A stretch of DNA of 25,771 nucleotides from JAAAOH01 sp041686235 (lineage in GTDB: Bacteria > Spirochaetota > Spirochaetia > DSM-27196 > PWMO01). Location: positions 1-25,771 of the forward strand of contig JAWLED010000039.1 of the NCBI GenBank assembly GCA_041686235.1, read 5' to 3'. Numbering within the stretch: position 1 is the first letter of the stretch; every line of letters starts with the position of its first letter. This document shows, in pieces, positions 14,408 to 21,045 of the stretch. The position numbers and the translations under genes were made by a program. The notes beneath the pieces were generated by a model that was not told the origin of the DNA, searched no databases, and was given only the letters and a program-made list of their open reading frames with translations.

Positions 14408-15772
14408 ATGAAGCATTTTTCGACACCTCGCATCGTTGACGAGTTTGCAAAGCATTTTCATAGCGCCGGCTACCGATGTTTTCTCGTCGGCGGCGCCCTG
14501 CGAAACATTGCAATGAAGTTGCGTCCTACCGATTTCGACATTGCCACCGATGCTCGCCCACAGGAGGTCAAGCGGCTGTTTCGGCGGGTCATCCCGACCG
14601 GGATACAGCACGGCACCGTAACGGTGTTGTTCAAGGACAAGCAATTCGAGGTGACGACGTTTCGCACCGAAAGCACCTACTCCGACTCCCGGCGCCCGGA
14701 CGCTGTTGCCTTCTCAGATTCTATCGAGGAGGACCTCTCGCGGCGCGATTTCACGGTAAACGGTATGGCCCTCGACCTCATTTCGAGAGAGTTCTTCGAC
14801 CCACATGGTGGAATGACGGACCTCAAGGCGAAGCTCATTCGCGCCATCGGCGAGCCGGCGGACCGCTTTCGCGAAGACGGCCTGCGCGTGATGCGTGCGG
14901 TCCGTTTTGCCACGCAATTGGGCTTTCACATTGAGGCGCGCACTCGCTCGGCGCTTTCTGAGGCGCTCGGTGCGCTCGAAAAGGTTTCGGCCGAACGCAT
15001 TCGCGACGAGCTCGTGAAGATCATAGAATCCCCACACCCTTCGGGCGGCCTTCTGACAATGCAAGAGGTCGGCATTATGAGGCTCATCCTCCCCGAGCTT
15101 TCAGCCTGCGAGCAGGTGCCCCAGGGCGAAGGGGTAAACGAAAACGTACTCACGCATTCTATCTATGCCTGCGAGGGTGCGCCGGCGGAGAGCCTGAACC
15201 TGAGGCTGGCCGCCCTCCTCCACGATGTCGGCAAAGTAGATACCTACGAGACCGATGAAGAGGGGATGCGGTTTCACGGCCACGAGAATGTCTCCGCCGA
15301 TCACGCCAAACGCATCCTTACCCGGCTGCGATTCTCGCGGGCGGTGGTAGACGAAGTCTCCCATCTTATCCGCTACCACATGTTCCACTACGATCCGACG
15401 AGTTGGACGGATGCAACCGTACGCAGATTCATCTCGCGACTCGGTGCCGATCACGTGGACGACGTGTTGTTGCTCAGGCGTGCGGATAGTTATGGGAAGG
15501 CGGGGAAACCGGTACGGGACCGACGCCTCGACGAGTTCCGTCGCCATATCGACGAAGTGCTCTCCCGGCAAAGCGCCATGAGCGTTCGTGACCTTGCCGT
15601 AAACGGCAACGACCTCCACGAGTATGTTGGGATCCCCAAGGGCCCGGAGATGGGGCAAACGCTTGCGTTTCTCCTCGAAAGCGTCCTGCAGGATCCTCAA
15701 CAAAACACGAGGGAACAGCTCCTCGAGATTGCGCGAAACTACTACCGCACCCGTCTCAGGCCTGACTCATGA
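14408..15772 (+). CDS. cca: CCA-adding enzyme / tRNA nucleotidyltransferase (PcnB-Cca family) with HD domain
   Basis: A 454-residue class II nucleotidyltransferase. Visible are FLVGGALRN (25-33), the catalytic DxD in TDFDIATDARP (D42, D44), SRRDFTVNGMALD (111-123), and the neck and base-recognition region FREDGLRVMRAVRFA. An HD domain has LLHDVGK (H272, D273). The family adds CCA, or sometimes poly(A), to RNA 3' ends. The two tRNA genes in this window lack encoded CCA, which favours a CCA-adding role, although poly(A) polymerase cannot be excluded by eye. ATG 14408 gives the normal distance to the GG motif. There is no ribosome site, and a TATAAT box sits right upstream. Confidence 0.92.
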   Translation: MKHFSTPRIVDEFAKHFHSAGYRCFLVGGALRNIAMKLRPTDFDIATDARPQEVKRLFRRVIPTGIQHGTVTVLFKDKQFEVTTFRTESTYSDSRRPDAVAFSDSIEEDLSRRDFTVNGMALDLISREFFDPHGGMTDLKAKLIRAIGEPADRFREDGLRVMRAVRFATQLGFHIEARTRSALSEALGALEKVSAERIRDELVKIIESPHPSGGLLTMQEVGIMRLILPELSACEQVPQGEGVNENVLTHSIYACEGAPAESLNLRLAALLHDVGKVDTYETDEEGMRFHGHENVSADHAKRILTRLRFSRAVVDEVSHLIRYHMFHYDPTSWTDATVRRFISRLGADHVDDVLLLRRADSYGKAGKPVRDRRLDEFRRHIDEVLSRQSAMSVRDLAVNGNDLHEYVGIPKGPEMGQTLAFLLESVLQDPQQNTREQLLEIARNYYRTRLRPDS

Positions 15773-15774
15773 CG

Positions 15775-15809
15775 GCACCCGACCGGGACGTGAGAGCACC
15801 CGACCGGGA
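15775..15809. repeat. Two copies of a 14-bp direct repeat after the CCA-enzyme gene
   Basis: GCACCCGACCGGGA occurs at 15775-15788 and 15796-15809, a period of exactly 21 bases, just after the stop of the plus-strand gene and before the end of convergent rnc. The rest of the 91-base convergent spacer has no T-rich terminator on either strand. Confidence 0.85.
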
Positions 15810-15863
15810 GGAGTCATTTCGGGCATAGCGGGTATCGGGAGCGCGAGCGCCCGGAGCCTTGCT

Positions 15864-16706
15864 TCACGATTTTCGCGACTTTCTGCCCCGCATCGGTTCA
15901 CGCTGCCGCGAGCGGCCTTTCTCGCGCGAGCGGCCTTGGCTCTGCTGCTCAGGCCCCTCCTCCTCCGCGGAAAGGGTCTCGAAGGCAATCTTGGCGGCTT
16001 CCTGTTCCGCCTGTTTCTTGTTCTTTCCCTGCCCGGGCCCGTAGGACGCGTCGTTCACCCGTACTTCGATCCAAAACGTCTTCGAGTGATCGGGTCCGGT
16101 CTTCTTTACGAGTGCATACTTGGGATAGGCTTTGTACTTCTTCTGCACAAACTCTTGCAGAAGGGTCTTGTAGTCCTTCCGGTGTTTGTCTTCGAGAACC
16201 TTGTTGATTTCGGGAACGAGATAGCTCAACACAAACCGCCGCGACGCGCGAAACCCGGAGTCGAGAAAGTAGGCCCCGATAATGGCCTCCAGTGCATCAG
16301 CAAGGAGAGCCTTTTTTGAGCGACCGCCGGAAAACTCCTCGCCCTTCCCGATGAGAATGAAGTTATCCACGCGGAGGTCGCGCGAGATCGAGGCCAGGCT
16401 GTCTTCCGATACGACAAACGACTTGATCTTCGCCAAGTCGCCTTCGGCCTTGTCGGTCAGCGTATTGAACAGATACTCTGCAACCACGAGCCCGAGGACG
16501 GAATCGCCGAGGAACTCGAGCTTCTCGTTGTTATCGACGTCGTTGTGTCGCTCGTTTGCATACGAGCGGTGGCAAAATGCCAGGTTCAGAAGCTCGAGCC
16601 TTTTGAAACGGATACCCGCCTGCTTCTCAAAAAGCTGAAGCTCCTGTTTACGCTCGCCGTCGATCTCCGGTGGTTGCAGCTCGTCGTGTGCCTTTGTACG
16701 TCGCAC
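15864..16706 (-). CDS. rnc: Ribonuclease III
   Basis: A 280-residue double-stranded-RNA endonuclease that processes rRNA and other transcripts. The signature NEKLEFLGDSVLG (60-72) and the second acidic helix ADALEAIIGAYFLDSG define the catalytic domain. A dsRNA-binding domain follows (about 170-246, DYKTLLQEFVQKKYKAYP, then GPGQGKNKKQAEQEAA). The protein then carries an extra, strongly basic 35-residue tail rich in Arg/Ser/Lys (RSREKGRSRQREPMRGRK) that most RNase III proteins lack. The start is GTG 16706 with GGGGG about 6 bases upstream. The gene follows acpP, as in Bacillus, but a terminator hairpin lies between them. Confidence 0.96.
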   Translation of the reverse strand: MRRTKAHDELQPPEIDGERKQELQLFEKQAGIRFKRLELLNLAFCHRSYANERHNDVDNNEKLEFLGDSVLGLVVAEYLFNTLTDKAEGDLAKIKSFVVSEDSLASISRDLRVDNFILIGKGEEFSGGRSKKALLADALEAIIGAYFLDSGFRASRRFVLSYLVPEINKVLEDKHRKDYKTLLQEFVQKKYKAYPKYALVKKTGPDHSKTFWIEVRVNDASYGPGQGKNKKQAEQEAAKIAFETLSAEEEGPEQQSQGRSREKGRSRQREPMRGRKSRKS

Positions 16707-16720
16707 ACCGCACCCCCTTC

Positions 16721-16754
16721 ATAAAACAAAGTTCCTCCGCCGAAACGGAGGAAC
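16721..16754 (-). terminator. Intrinsic terminator or attenuator between acpP and rnc
   Basis: On the minus strand GTTCCTCCG pairs perfectly over 9 bp with CGGAGGAAC around a TTTCGG loop (16754-16731). TTTGTTTTAT follows (16730-16721). It lies 15 bases before the rnc start, so rnc expression must depend on read-through or on an unrecognised promoter. Confidence 0.8.
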
Positions 16755-16789
16755 CCTGCATTGAAGCGCTCACGAGCTGAAACAAGAAG

Positions 16790-17026
16790 CTACTGCTGCT
16801 GTGTTTTCAGATAATCAAGAGCGTCTCGAACCGTTTCGAATTCGTTAGCCTTCTCGTCGGGAATGGAGATGCCCATTTCCTCTTCGATGGCGTAAACCAG
16901 TTCGTACGTGTCGAGACTGTCCGCGCCAAGGTCCTGCCGAAACGACGAATCCATGGTGATCTTGTCTTCGTCAACTTCGAGCTTGTCGGCAATGAGCTTC
17001 TTCATCTTCTCGAAAAGTTCATCCAT
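16790..17026 (-). CDS. acpP: Acyl carrier protein
   Basis: A 78-residue acidic four-helix protein. The GADSLDTYEL motif gives Ser37 as the 4'-phosphopantetheine attachment site. The N-terminus is MDELFEKMKKLIADKL and the length is standard. It carries growing acyl chains for fatty-acid synthesis. ATG 17026 follows GGAGGAGG. It starts 24 bases after rpmF and is followed by a terminator before rnc. The rpmF-acpP-rnc order keeps pieces of the common rpmF-plsX-fab-acpP-rnc arrangement, but plsX and the fab genes are missing here. Confidence 0.97.
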   Translation of the reverse strand: MDELFEKMKKLIADKLEVDEDKITMDSSFRQDLGADSLDTYELVYAIEEEMGISIPDEKANEFETVRDALDYLKTQQQ

Positions 17027-17050
17027 TACAAGTCCTCCTCCCAGGGTGTA

Positions 17051-17239
17051 TTAGCCCAACTCTTCCGGATCAAACACCTTCCTGCCGCGATAGTATCCCG
17101 ACTTCATGTCCACTCGATGGCGTTTTACCATCTCGCCGGACTCCGGAGAGGTGATTAGTGTCGGCAACTTGAGCTTGCCGTTTATACTCCGCCGTCTTCG
17201 CGTACGAGCTTTAGAGTGCTTTTTCTTCGGTACTGCCAT
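17051..17239 (-). CDS. rpmF: 50S ribosomal protein L32 (cysteine-free form)
   Basis: A 62-residue protein starting MAVPKKKHSKARTRRRRS, typical of L32, and ending with HRVDMKSGYYRGRKVFDP. At the four usual zinc-binding Cys positions this protein has Ser, Ser, Asp and Ser (SPESGEMVKRHRVDMKSG), so it is a zinc-independent version. The start ATG 17239 lies 73 bases after the coaD stop. It is probably transcribed with acpP. Confidence 0.95.
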   Translation of the reverse strand: MAVPKKKHSKARTRRRRSINGKLKLPTLITSPESGEMVKRHRVDMKSGYYRGRKVFDPEELG

Positions 17240-17312
17240 ACGTATGCCCTCGCACTAGTTCGTAAAATTGAGCCCTACGGTAGCTAATTAGGGCCGTACT
17301 GTCAACAATGTT

Positions 17313-17804
17313 CTATGTGCTCGCCTCTTGGCGCAGCTTCTTTTCTATTGCCGCCACTACCGGCGGCGGTACCATACTCGATATATCGCCGCCGAGTCGT
17401 GCCATCTCTTTGATGGCTGAAGACCGCAGGACAAAGTACTGCGGATCGGTCGGCATCAAAATCGTTTCTACCCGCGGGTTGAGCCCTTTGTTCAGCATAG
17501 AGAGCTCGAACTCATACTCGAAATCATCGAGCGCCCGCACACCACGAATCATGACTTTTGCCTCGGCTCTGTCGGCAAACTCGACGATGAGCCGATCCCA
17601 CAGGTGCACGTCGACGTTATGCATGTCCGAAACCAACTCTTCCATCATGGCGTACCGTTCGTCCGAGCTGAAGGTGTAGCCCTTGTTTGGATTGACGGCA
17701 ATGACGATGCTGATTGCGTCAAAGATGGTTGCTGCTCGACGGACTATATTGACGTGGCCATTCGTAGGCGGATCAAACGAGCCCGGAAACAGTGCGCGGA
17801 TCAT
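17313..17804 (-). CDS. coaD: Phosphopantetheine adenylyltransferase
   Basis: A 163-residue enzyme that makes dephospho-CoA from 4'-phosphopantetheine and ATP. Family motifs are PGSFDPPTNGH (7-17), the IRGVRALDDFEYE segment and LRSSAIKEMARLGG. The length is normal. It supplies the CoA precursor for the phosphopantetheine arm of the nearby acyl carrier protein. The ATG 17804 is certain from the fold, since the first strand starts at residue 2. It lacks a good ribosome site and lies 7 bases after a -10-like TACTAT, so the mRNA may be leaderless. The preceding gene ends 113 bases upstream. Confidence 0.97.
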   Translation of the reverse strand: MIRALFPGSFDPPTNGHVNIVRRAATIFDAISIVIAVNPNKGYTFSSDERYAMMEELVSDMHNVDVHLWDRLIVEFADRAEAKVMIRGVRALDDFEYEFELSMLNKGLNPRVETILMPTDPQYFVLRSSAIKEMARLGGDISSMVPPPVVAAIEKKLRQEAST

Positions 17805-17810
17805 TCCATT

Positions 17811-17839
17811 ATAGTAGCGGCCGCACTGGGAAAGGTCAA
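17811..17839 (-). promoter_or_regulatory. Candidate promoter of coaD giving a leaderless mRNA
   Basis: On the minus strand TTGACC (17839-17834) and TACTAT (17816-17811) are 17 bases apart, matching at 5/6 and 4/6. With the usual 6-base gap the first transcribed base would be the A of the coaD ATG. An overlapping perfect TATAAT (17813-17808) is also present, but at 20-base spacing. Confidence 0.45.
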
Positions 17840-17917
17840 TGATATTGCCGGTTCGCGACCGATATCAATCGAGAAAACGTATGCTTTAGCCGGCGGGGGC
17901 TTTAGGCGGAGGCGGCT

Positions 17918-18139
17918 TCAGGGGCCGGGAGGTTCATTATGCTGCGAGGTGTCGAGTTCGGGACCCGGCCCCGGTTCGGGCCCCGGCCCCGGTGTCTCGC
18001 CGCGGCGCTTTTCGACGAGCTCCTCGGTGAGCTTCGCGGCCAGACGGTGAATCGCCTCATCGAGATAGGCCTCGTCCTGTATGCGTTGTTTCAGTGCGCG
18101 AATTCGTTTTGGGTCAGGTTCTTTTGCTATTCGTACCAT
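17918..18139 (-). CDS. Small FlgM-like protein with a Pro-Gly-Glu tail
   Basis: A 73-residue protein. Residues 10-43 (PKRIRALKQRIQDEAYLD, then EAIHRLAAKLTEELVEK) resemble the C-terminal sigma-28-binding part of FlgM anti-sigma factors (R-x-x-A-L-K-x-x-I...Y...D...I...LA..L..E). One residue is missing between the two helices relative to Escherichia coli FlgM. The last 25 residues are low complexity (GPGPEPGPGPE). ATG 18139 starts 2 bases after the yraN stop, so it is a true operon member. The anti-sigma role is a hypothesis based on a short pattern and on flagellar neighbours. Otherwise it would be a small helical protein of unknown role. Confidence 0.6.
   Translation of the reverse strand: MVRIAKEPDPKRIRALKQRIQDEAYLDEAIHRLAAKLTEELVEKRRGETPGPGPEPGPGPELDTSQHNEPPGP
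17964..17990 (-). other. Potential G-quadruplex motif in the FlgM-like gene
   Basis: The minus (coding) strand has four G-runs of 4, 4, 4 and 3, separated by 2, 8 and 2 bases, within the Pro-Gly-Glu codons. It lies about 150 bases upstream of coaD. Confidence 0.5.
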
Positions 18140-18141
18140 CT

Positions 18142-18495
18142 TTAGCCACCGACGGTGATGCGAGTGTGGTGGACGGAACAGCCCCCGTCGGTGATGAACA
18201 ACAGCTCAAACCCGGGGCGATACATACTGAACACCGGATATCGTCGAATAAACTCTTGCGCCGCCGCACGTATGCGCCCCTGCTTGCGTCGACCTAATGC
18301 CCGTTCCACCTCTGAGAACGGCATTCGCTCCCAGGCTTTTACCTCCGCAAACACGACCGCGTCATCCCTCACAGCTACTATATCGACCTCTCCACCTCGG
18401 CATTTGAAGTTCTTTTGGATAATTCGATAGCCGTGGGCTTCCAGATAGCCGGCGGCGGTGTTCTCGCCTCTTCGGCCCTTTTCGGTGGAGTTCAC
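18142..18495 (-). CDS. yraN: YraN-family (UPF0102) nuclease-like protein
   Basis: A 117-residue protein with the family pattern KGRRGENTAAGYLEAHGYRI, then NFKCRGGEVDIVAV and VVFAEVKAWERMPF, a PD-(D/E)xK nuclease-like core (Glu, Asp, Glu-x-Lys). The biochemical role of the family is unresolved; a Holliday-junction-resolvase-like fold is inferred. The start GTG 18495 overlaps the HD-GYP stop by four bases (GTGA). The stop is 2 bases before the FlgM-like gene. YraN genes often sit near rplS/rnhB clusters, as here. Confidence 0.9.
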   Translation of the reverse strand: MNSTEKGRRGENTAAGYLEAHGYRIIQKNFKCRGGEVDIVAVRDDAVVFAEVKAWERMPFSEVERALGRRKQGRIRAAAQEFIRRYPVFSMYRPGFELLFITDGGCSVHHTRITVGG

Positions 18496-19640
18496 TGTGG
18501 GGTTTTTTCCGACATTTCTTTGGGGTCGACGGCCTTGGCTATGAAGAGCTTCGATTGCTCGGTGAGGTTGATTACTTCGCCTTCGTCATCGCGGAACTCC
18601 CGGCCCTCGTGGTCGATCATGATTTTGACCTTCGGTTTCAATGGAGCGCTGTGATTGATCTCCACCACCCGACCAATGGAGCTGTCGTTGAGTAGCACGA
18701 CACTTCCTACCGGATAAATGCCAATGGTCCTGATAAAGACCTTCAGTACTTCCGGGTCGAAGCGCCGGCCGTTGTCACTGAGAATGTTGCGCATTGCCGT
18801 ATAACCGATCATTGAATTCCTATACGGCCTTTTTGAGACCATTGCTTCAAAAGAATCGACGACAGCAATAATTCGGGCAAAAAGAATGATGTTTTCTCCC
18901 GACAGCATCTTAGGATAGCCCTGCCCGTCCCAGCGCTCCTGGTGTTGCAGAGCGGCTCGGCCGATTTCCTCGGGGTATCGAAGCTCCCGAGTGATGATCT
19001 TGTAGGAATGCACCGGATGCGTTCGCACGATTTGCGCCTCTTCAGCGGTCAACTTCCCCTTTTTGCTAACGACCTCATCTGAAAGCCGCAGCATGCCGGT
19101 GTCATGAAGCAGCGCGGCCGTAGCCAGATGAATGAGCCGATGGCGGGGCATTTCCATGTTCGCGCCGATAAGGATTGAAACTATTGCCGAATTGAGCGCG
19201 TTATCCACCTCGGTCATTGCGCCCTGGAAACCGTACAAGATGTACTCGATCGTCTGATTCGGGTATGTATCGAGTAACCGGGCTATCGCATCGACGATGG
19301 TATCGATGGTAGCGGTTTCCACCGGGTCATGTTCTCGGATGGCTTTGAACACCTCGCGCAATTGACGGCGAAGTTTTGTGTGTGTCTTCATGACGAGCTC
19401 ATGTTCGGGGGTATTGAACGCGCGCATGAAGAAACTGTTTTCTTCTTGTCCTTCGTCGTAGCCCTCGTAGAGCATGTCCCCGTCGGTGGACACCTCGGTA
19501 ATGCCCCACTTCTGCAAGCGTTGGATGTCCTTTTGGCGTATCGGCACGCGTGGCGGTACGAGAAGGTTTTCTCCGTCGATGTAGACCGGCTTGTCGAACT
19601 GCTGTCCGGCTTTTAGATCTTCCACTCTAATATTGCGCAT
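18492..19640 (-). CDS. HD-GYP-type phosphodiesterase-like protein with altered metal-site residues
   Basis: A 382-residue protein. The N-terminal part (about 1-60, RVEDLKAGQQFDKPVY) resembles the domain often found before HD-GYP. The HD-GYP domain follows (about 140-300): ALLHDTG (H179, D180), THPVHSY (H208), HQERWDGQGYP (233-243) and VVDSFEAM. The family cleaves cyclic di-GMP. Three positions differ from the usual pattern: the first His is Asn150, HDxGK has Met instead of Lys, and HHE is HQE. A C-terminal beta segment (about 306-345, GIYPVGSVVLLNDSSIGRVV) may be a separate small domain. The ATG overlaps the preceding stop (TAATG). Its position in the flagellar-like block suggests a motility signalling role. 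Confidence 0.85.
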   Translation of the reverse strand: MRNIRVEDLKAGQQFDKPVYIDGENLLVPPRVPIRQKDIQRLQKWGITEVSTDGDMLYEGYDEGQEENSFFMRAFNTPEHELVMKTHTKLRRQLREVFKAIREHDPVETATIDTIVDAIARLLDTYPNQTIEYILYGFQGAMTEVDNALNSAIVSILIGANMEMPRHRLIHLATAALLHDTGMLRLSDEVVSKKGKLTAEEAQIVRTHPVHSYKIITRELRYPEEIGRAALQHQERWDGQGYPKMLSGENIILFARIIAVVDSFEAMVSKRPYRNSMIGYTAMRNILSDNGRRFDPEVLKVFIRTIGIYPVGSVVLLNDSSIGRVVEINHSAPLKPKVKIMIDHEGREFRDDEGEVINLTEQSKLFIAKAVDPKEMSEKTPQ

Positions 19641-19891
19641 TATCTGCTCTTTTCTTCCATGCGTCGAACGAACACGAGTAGTTCCGCAACCGCCGCGTAC
19701 AGCTCGTAGGGAATCAACTCACCCACCTCCACCCTTTCCAAAGAATCGGCCAAAAGTGGGTCGGAGACAATACGTACTCCCGATTCCTCGGCGAGATTGC
19801 GAATACGCTCCGCCATGTGGTCGGCGCCTTTGGCTACGATCAATGGCGCGGGGAGGGTCTCGTCGTACCGGAGGGCAATAGCCTTTTCCAT
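19640..19891 (-). CDS. FlhB C-terminal-domain homologue (FlhX/YlqH type)
   Basis: An 83-residue protein equal to the cytoplasmic fragment of FlhB after its NPTH self-cleavage site: AIALRYDETLPAPLIVAKGA, then AEESGVRIV, LADSLERVEVGELIPYELY and AAVAEL. No membrane part and no NPTH are present. FlhB's C-terminal domain sets substrate specificity of the flagellar export gate. Stand-alone copies (FlhX, YlqH) can replace part of this function in some bacteria. It starts at ATG 19891, 8 bases after the FliK-like gene, the expected partner of this domain, and its stop overlaps the HD-GYP start. Confidence 0.9.
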   Translation of the reverse strand: MEKAIALRYDETLPAPLIVAKGADHMAERIRNLAEESGVRIVSDPLLADSLERVEVGELIPYELYAAVAELLVFVRRMEEKSR

Positions 19892-19899
19892 ATGCCGTC

Positions 19900-21042
19900 C
19901 TACGCTTCCGTGTCTACGCCTTTGAGTATATCCGGCCCCTCCTCGGTTGAAAACCCGTCAAACTCTCCCGCGCTTCGAAGCTCTACGGGACCGAGCCCCA
20001 GCGCTGATAAACGATCCCGGAGTGCGTCGAAGAGCTCCGGGGGCGGCTCGCGGCCTTCAGGATAGAAGAGCCGTGTGTGCCCTCCGCCGCCCGCCGGCGG
20101 GCGAACGATCTCGAGGCTCCAGGATTGCTCGCTGCCGCCACGGGTAACCGAGACGGCCGCTCGATCGAAAGACGGCTTTTCGCCCGACAAGGAGAAATGA
20201 ATCCGCAGACTGCCCTCATAGGTGTGTTGTGTATCGGTTAACGAGAATGGGACAACCATCCAGTGGCCGCCCGTCGAGGAGAGATGATTGAAGGCTTGAA
20301 GGAGATGCCGCGGCTCGTCTTCGCGTCGGCCGACGAGCTCTCGGAGTGTGTCCTCCGCGCGGCGATCTTCTGCGTCCTCGGAGCTCTCGCTGTCGTGCGA
20401 ATCGGACGAGCCCTCCGATGAGCTTCCCGCCGACCCCCCGCCACTGCCGAAGTCTCGGCGGCCGTGATGTTGACTCCGTCGGTAGCCCTCACCACCCTCG
20501 CCGTGTCTATCACCCTCTCGCTCGCTAAAGCCGTCGAGCGCATCAACGAGTTTTTCGAGCGCTTCGGCAGACGGCTCCATTCCCTTTTCTTGCATGAGAA
20601 GATAGGCGCGCACGAGCCGAGGAGACACCTCGCCGCGAGCGTTAAAGAAGGCGTAGATGTTTTGAATACGAGAGGGATCGAGGGAGACGCCGTTTCGCAG
20701 CATGGCACGGATTATCGTCACCGAGAGCCCATCGCGCGGCAGACCTTCCGCGGCAAGAAACCGCATTGCGCCGTCTCGCCCGCCAACCTGTTCGTAGGGC
20801 TGCAGGAAGATCGTCCCCGACTGCACCCGTACCTGGGCCATAAACGTTCCGCCCACTCCTAACGAACGCTCGGAGGAGGCGGCTACAACGCGGCCCCCGA
20901 TGCCGAGCATCCACTTGGACGGGCCGATCTGCTTGAGTACTTGTGCTCGTATGACTTGACCGGAGCGCAGCGCGGGCGGGGAGTGCTCGCCGCCCTTGGT
21001 GATAAGGCGAGCAATGGATCCAAAACCACCCGCGCCGGTCAT
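19900..21042 (-). CDS. FliK-like protein (YlqG-type), possible export-switch partner
   Basis: A 380-residue protein in three parts. Residues about 25-82 (LRSGQVIRAQVLKQIGP and GTFMAQVRVQSGTIFLQP) form a small beta-barrel-like domain. Residues 172-232 are a low-complexity, Gly/Ser/Glu/His-rich linker. Residues 259-357 (HWMVVPFSL, GSLRIHFSL, LFDALRDRLSALGLGPVEL) resemble the FliK C-terminal domain. FliK measures hook length and switches FlhB specificity. This gene lies directly before a FlhB-C homologue, matching the ylqG-ylqH pair after rplS in Bacillus. It starts at ATG 21042, 3 bases after rplS. It may be a paralogue of a main FliK elsewhere. Confidence 0.7.
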   Translation of the reverse strand: MTGAGGFGSIARLITKGGEHSPPALRSGQVIRAQVLKQIGPSKWMLGIGGRVVAASSERSLGVGGTFMAQVRVQSGTIFLQPYEQVGGRDGAMRFLAAEGLPRDGLSVTIIRAMLRNGVSLDPSRIQNIYAFFNARGEVSPRLVRAYLLMQEKGMEPSAEALEKLVDALDGFSEREGDRHGEGGEGYRRSQHHGRRDFGSGGGSAGSSSEGSSDSHDSESSEDAEDRRAEDTLRELVGRREDEPRHLLQAFNHLSSTGGHWMVVPFSLTDTQHTYEGSLRIHFSLSGEKPSFDRAAVSVTRGGSEQSWSLEIVRPPAGGGGHTRLFYPEGREPPPELFDALRDRLSALGLGPVELRSAGEFDGFSTEEGPDILKGVDTEA

Positions 21043-21045
21043 AAG

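Noticed and set aside
15773..15863. Terminator between the CCA-enzyme gene and rnc
   Set aside because: Some GC-rich inverted repeats exist (around GGGAGCGCGAGCGCCC), but no T-run follows on either strand, so no intrinsic terminator is called.
15624..16319. Plus-strand open frame of 231 codons across the end of the CCA-enzyme gene and rnc
   Set aside because: It overlaps two well-supported genes and reads as a shadow of rnc codons.
17808..17813. Perfect TATAAT immediately before coaD as its -10 box
   Set aside because: It ends 3 bases before the ATG, so transcription would start inside the gene. The overlapping TACTAT, with a 17-base spacer to TTGACC, fits better.
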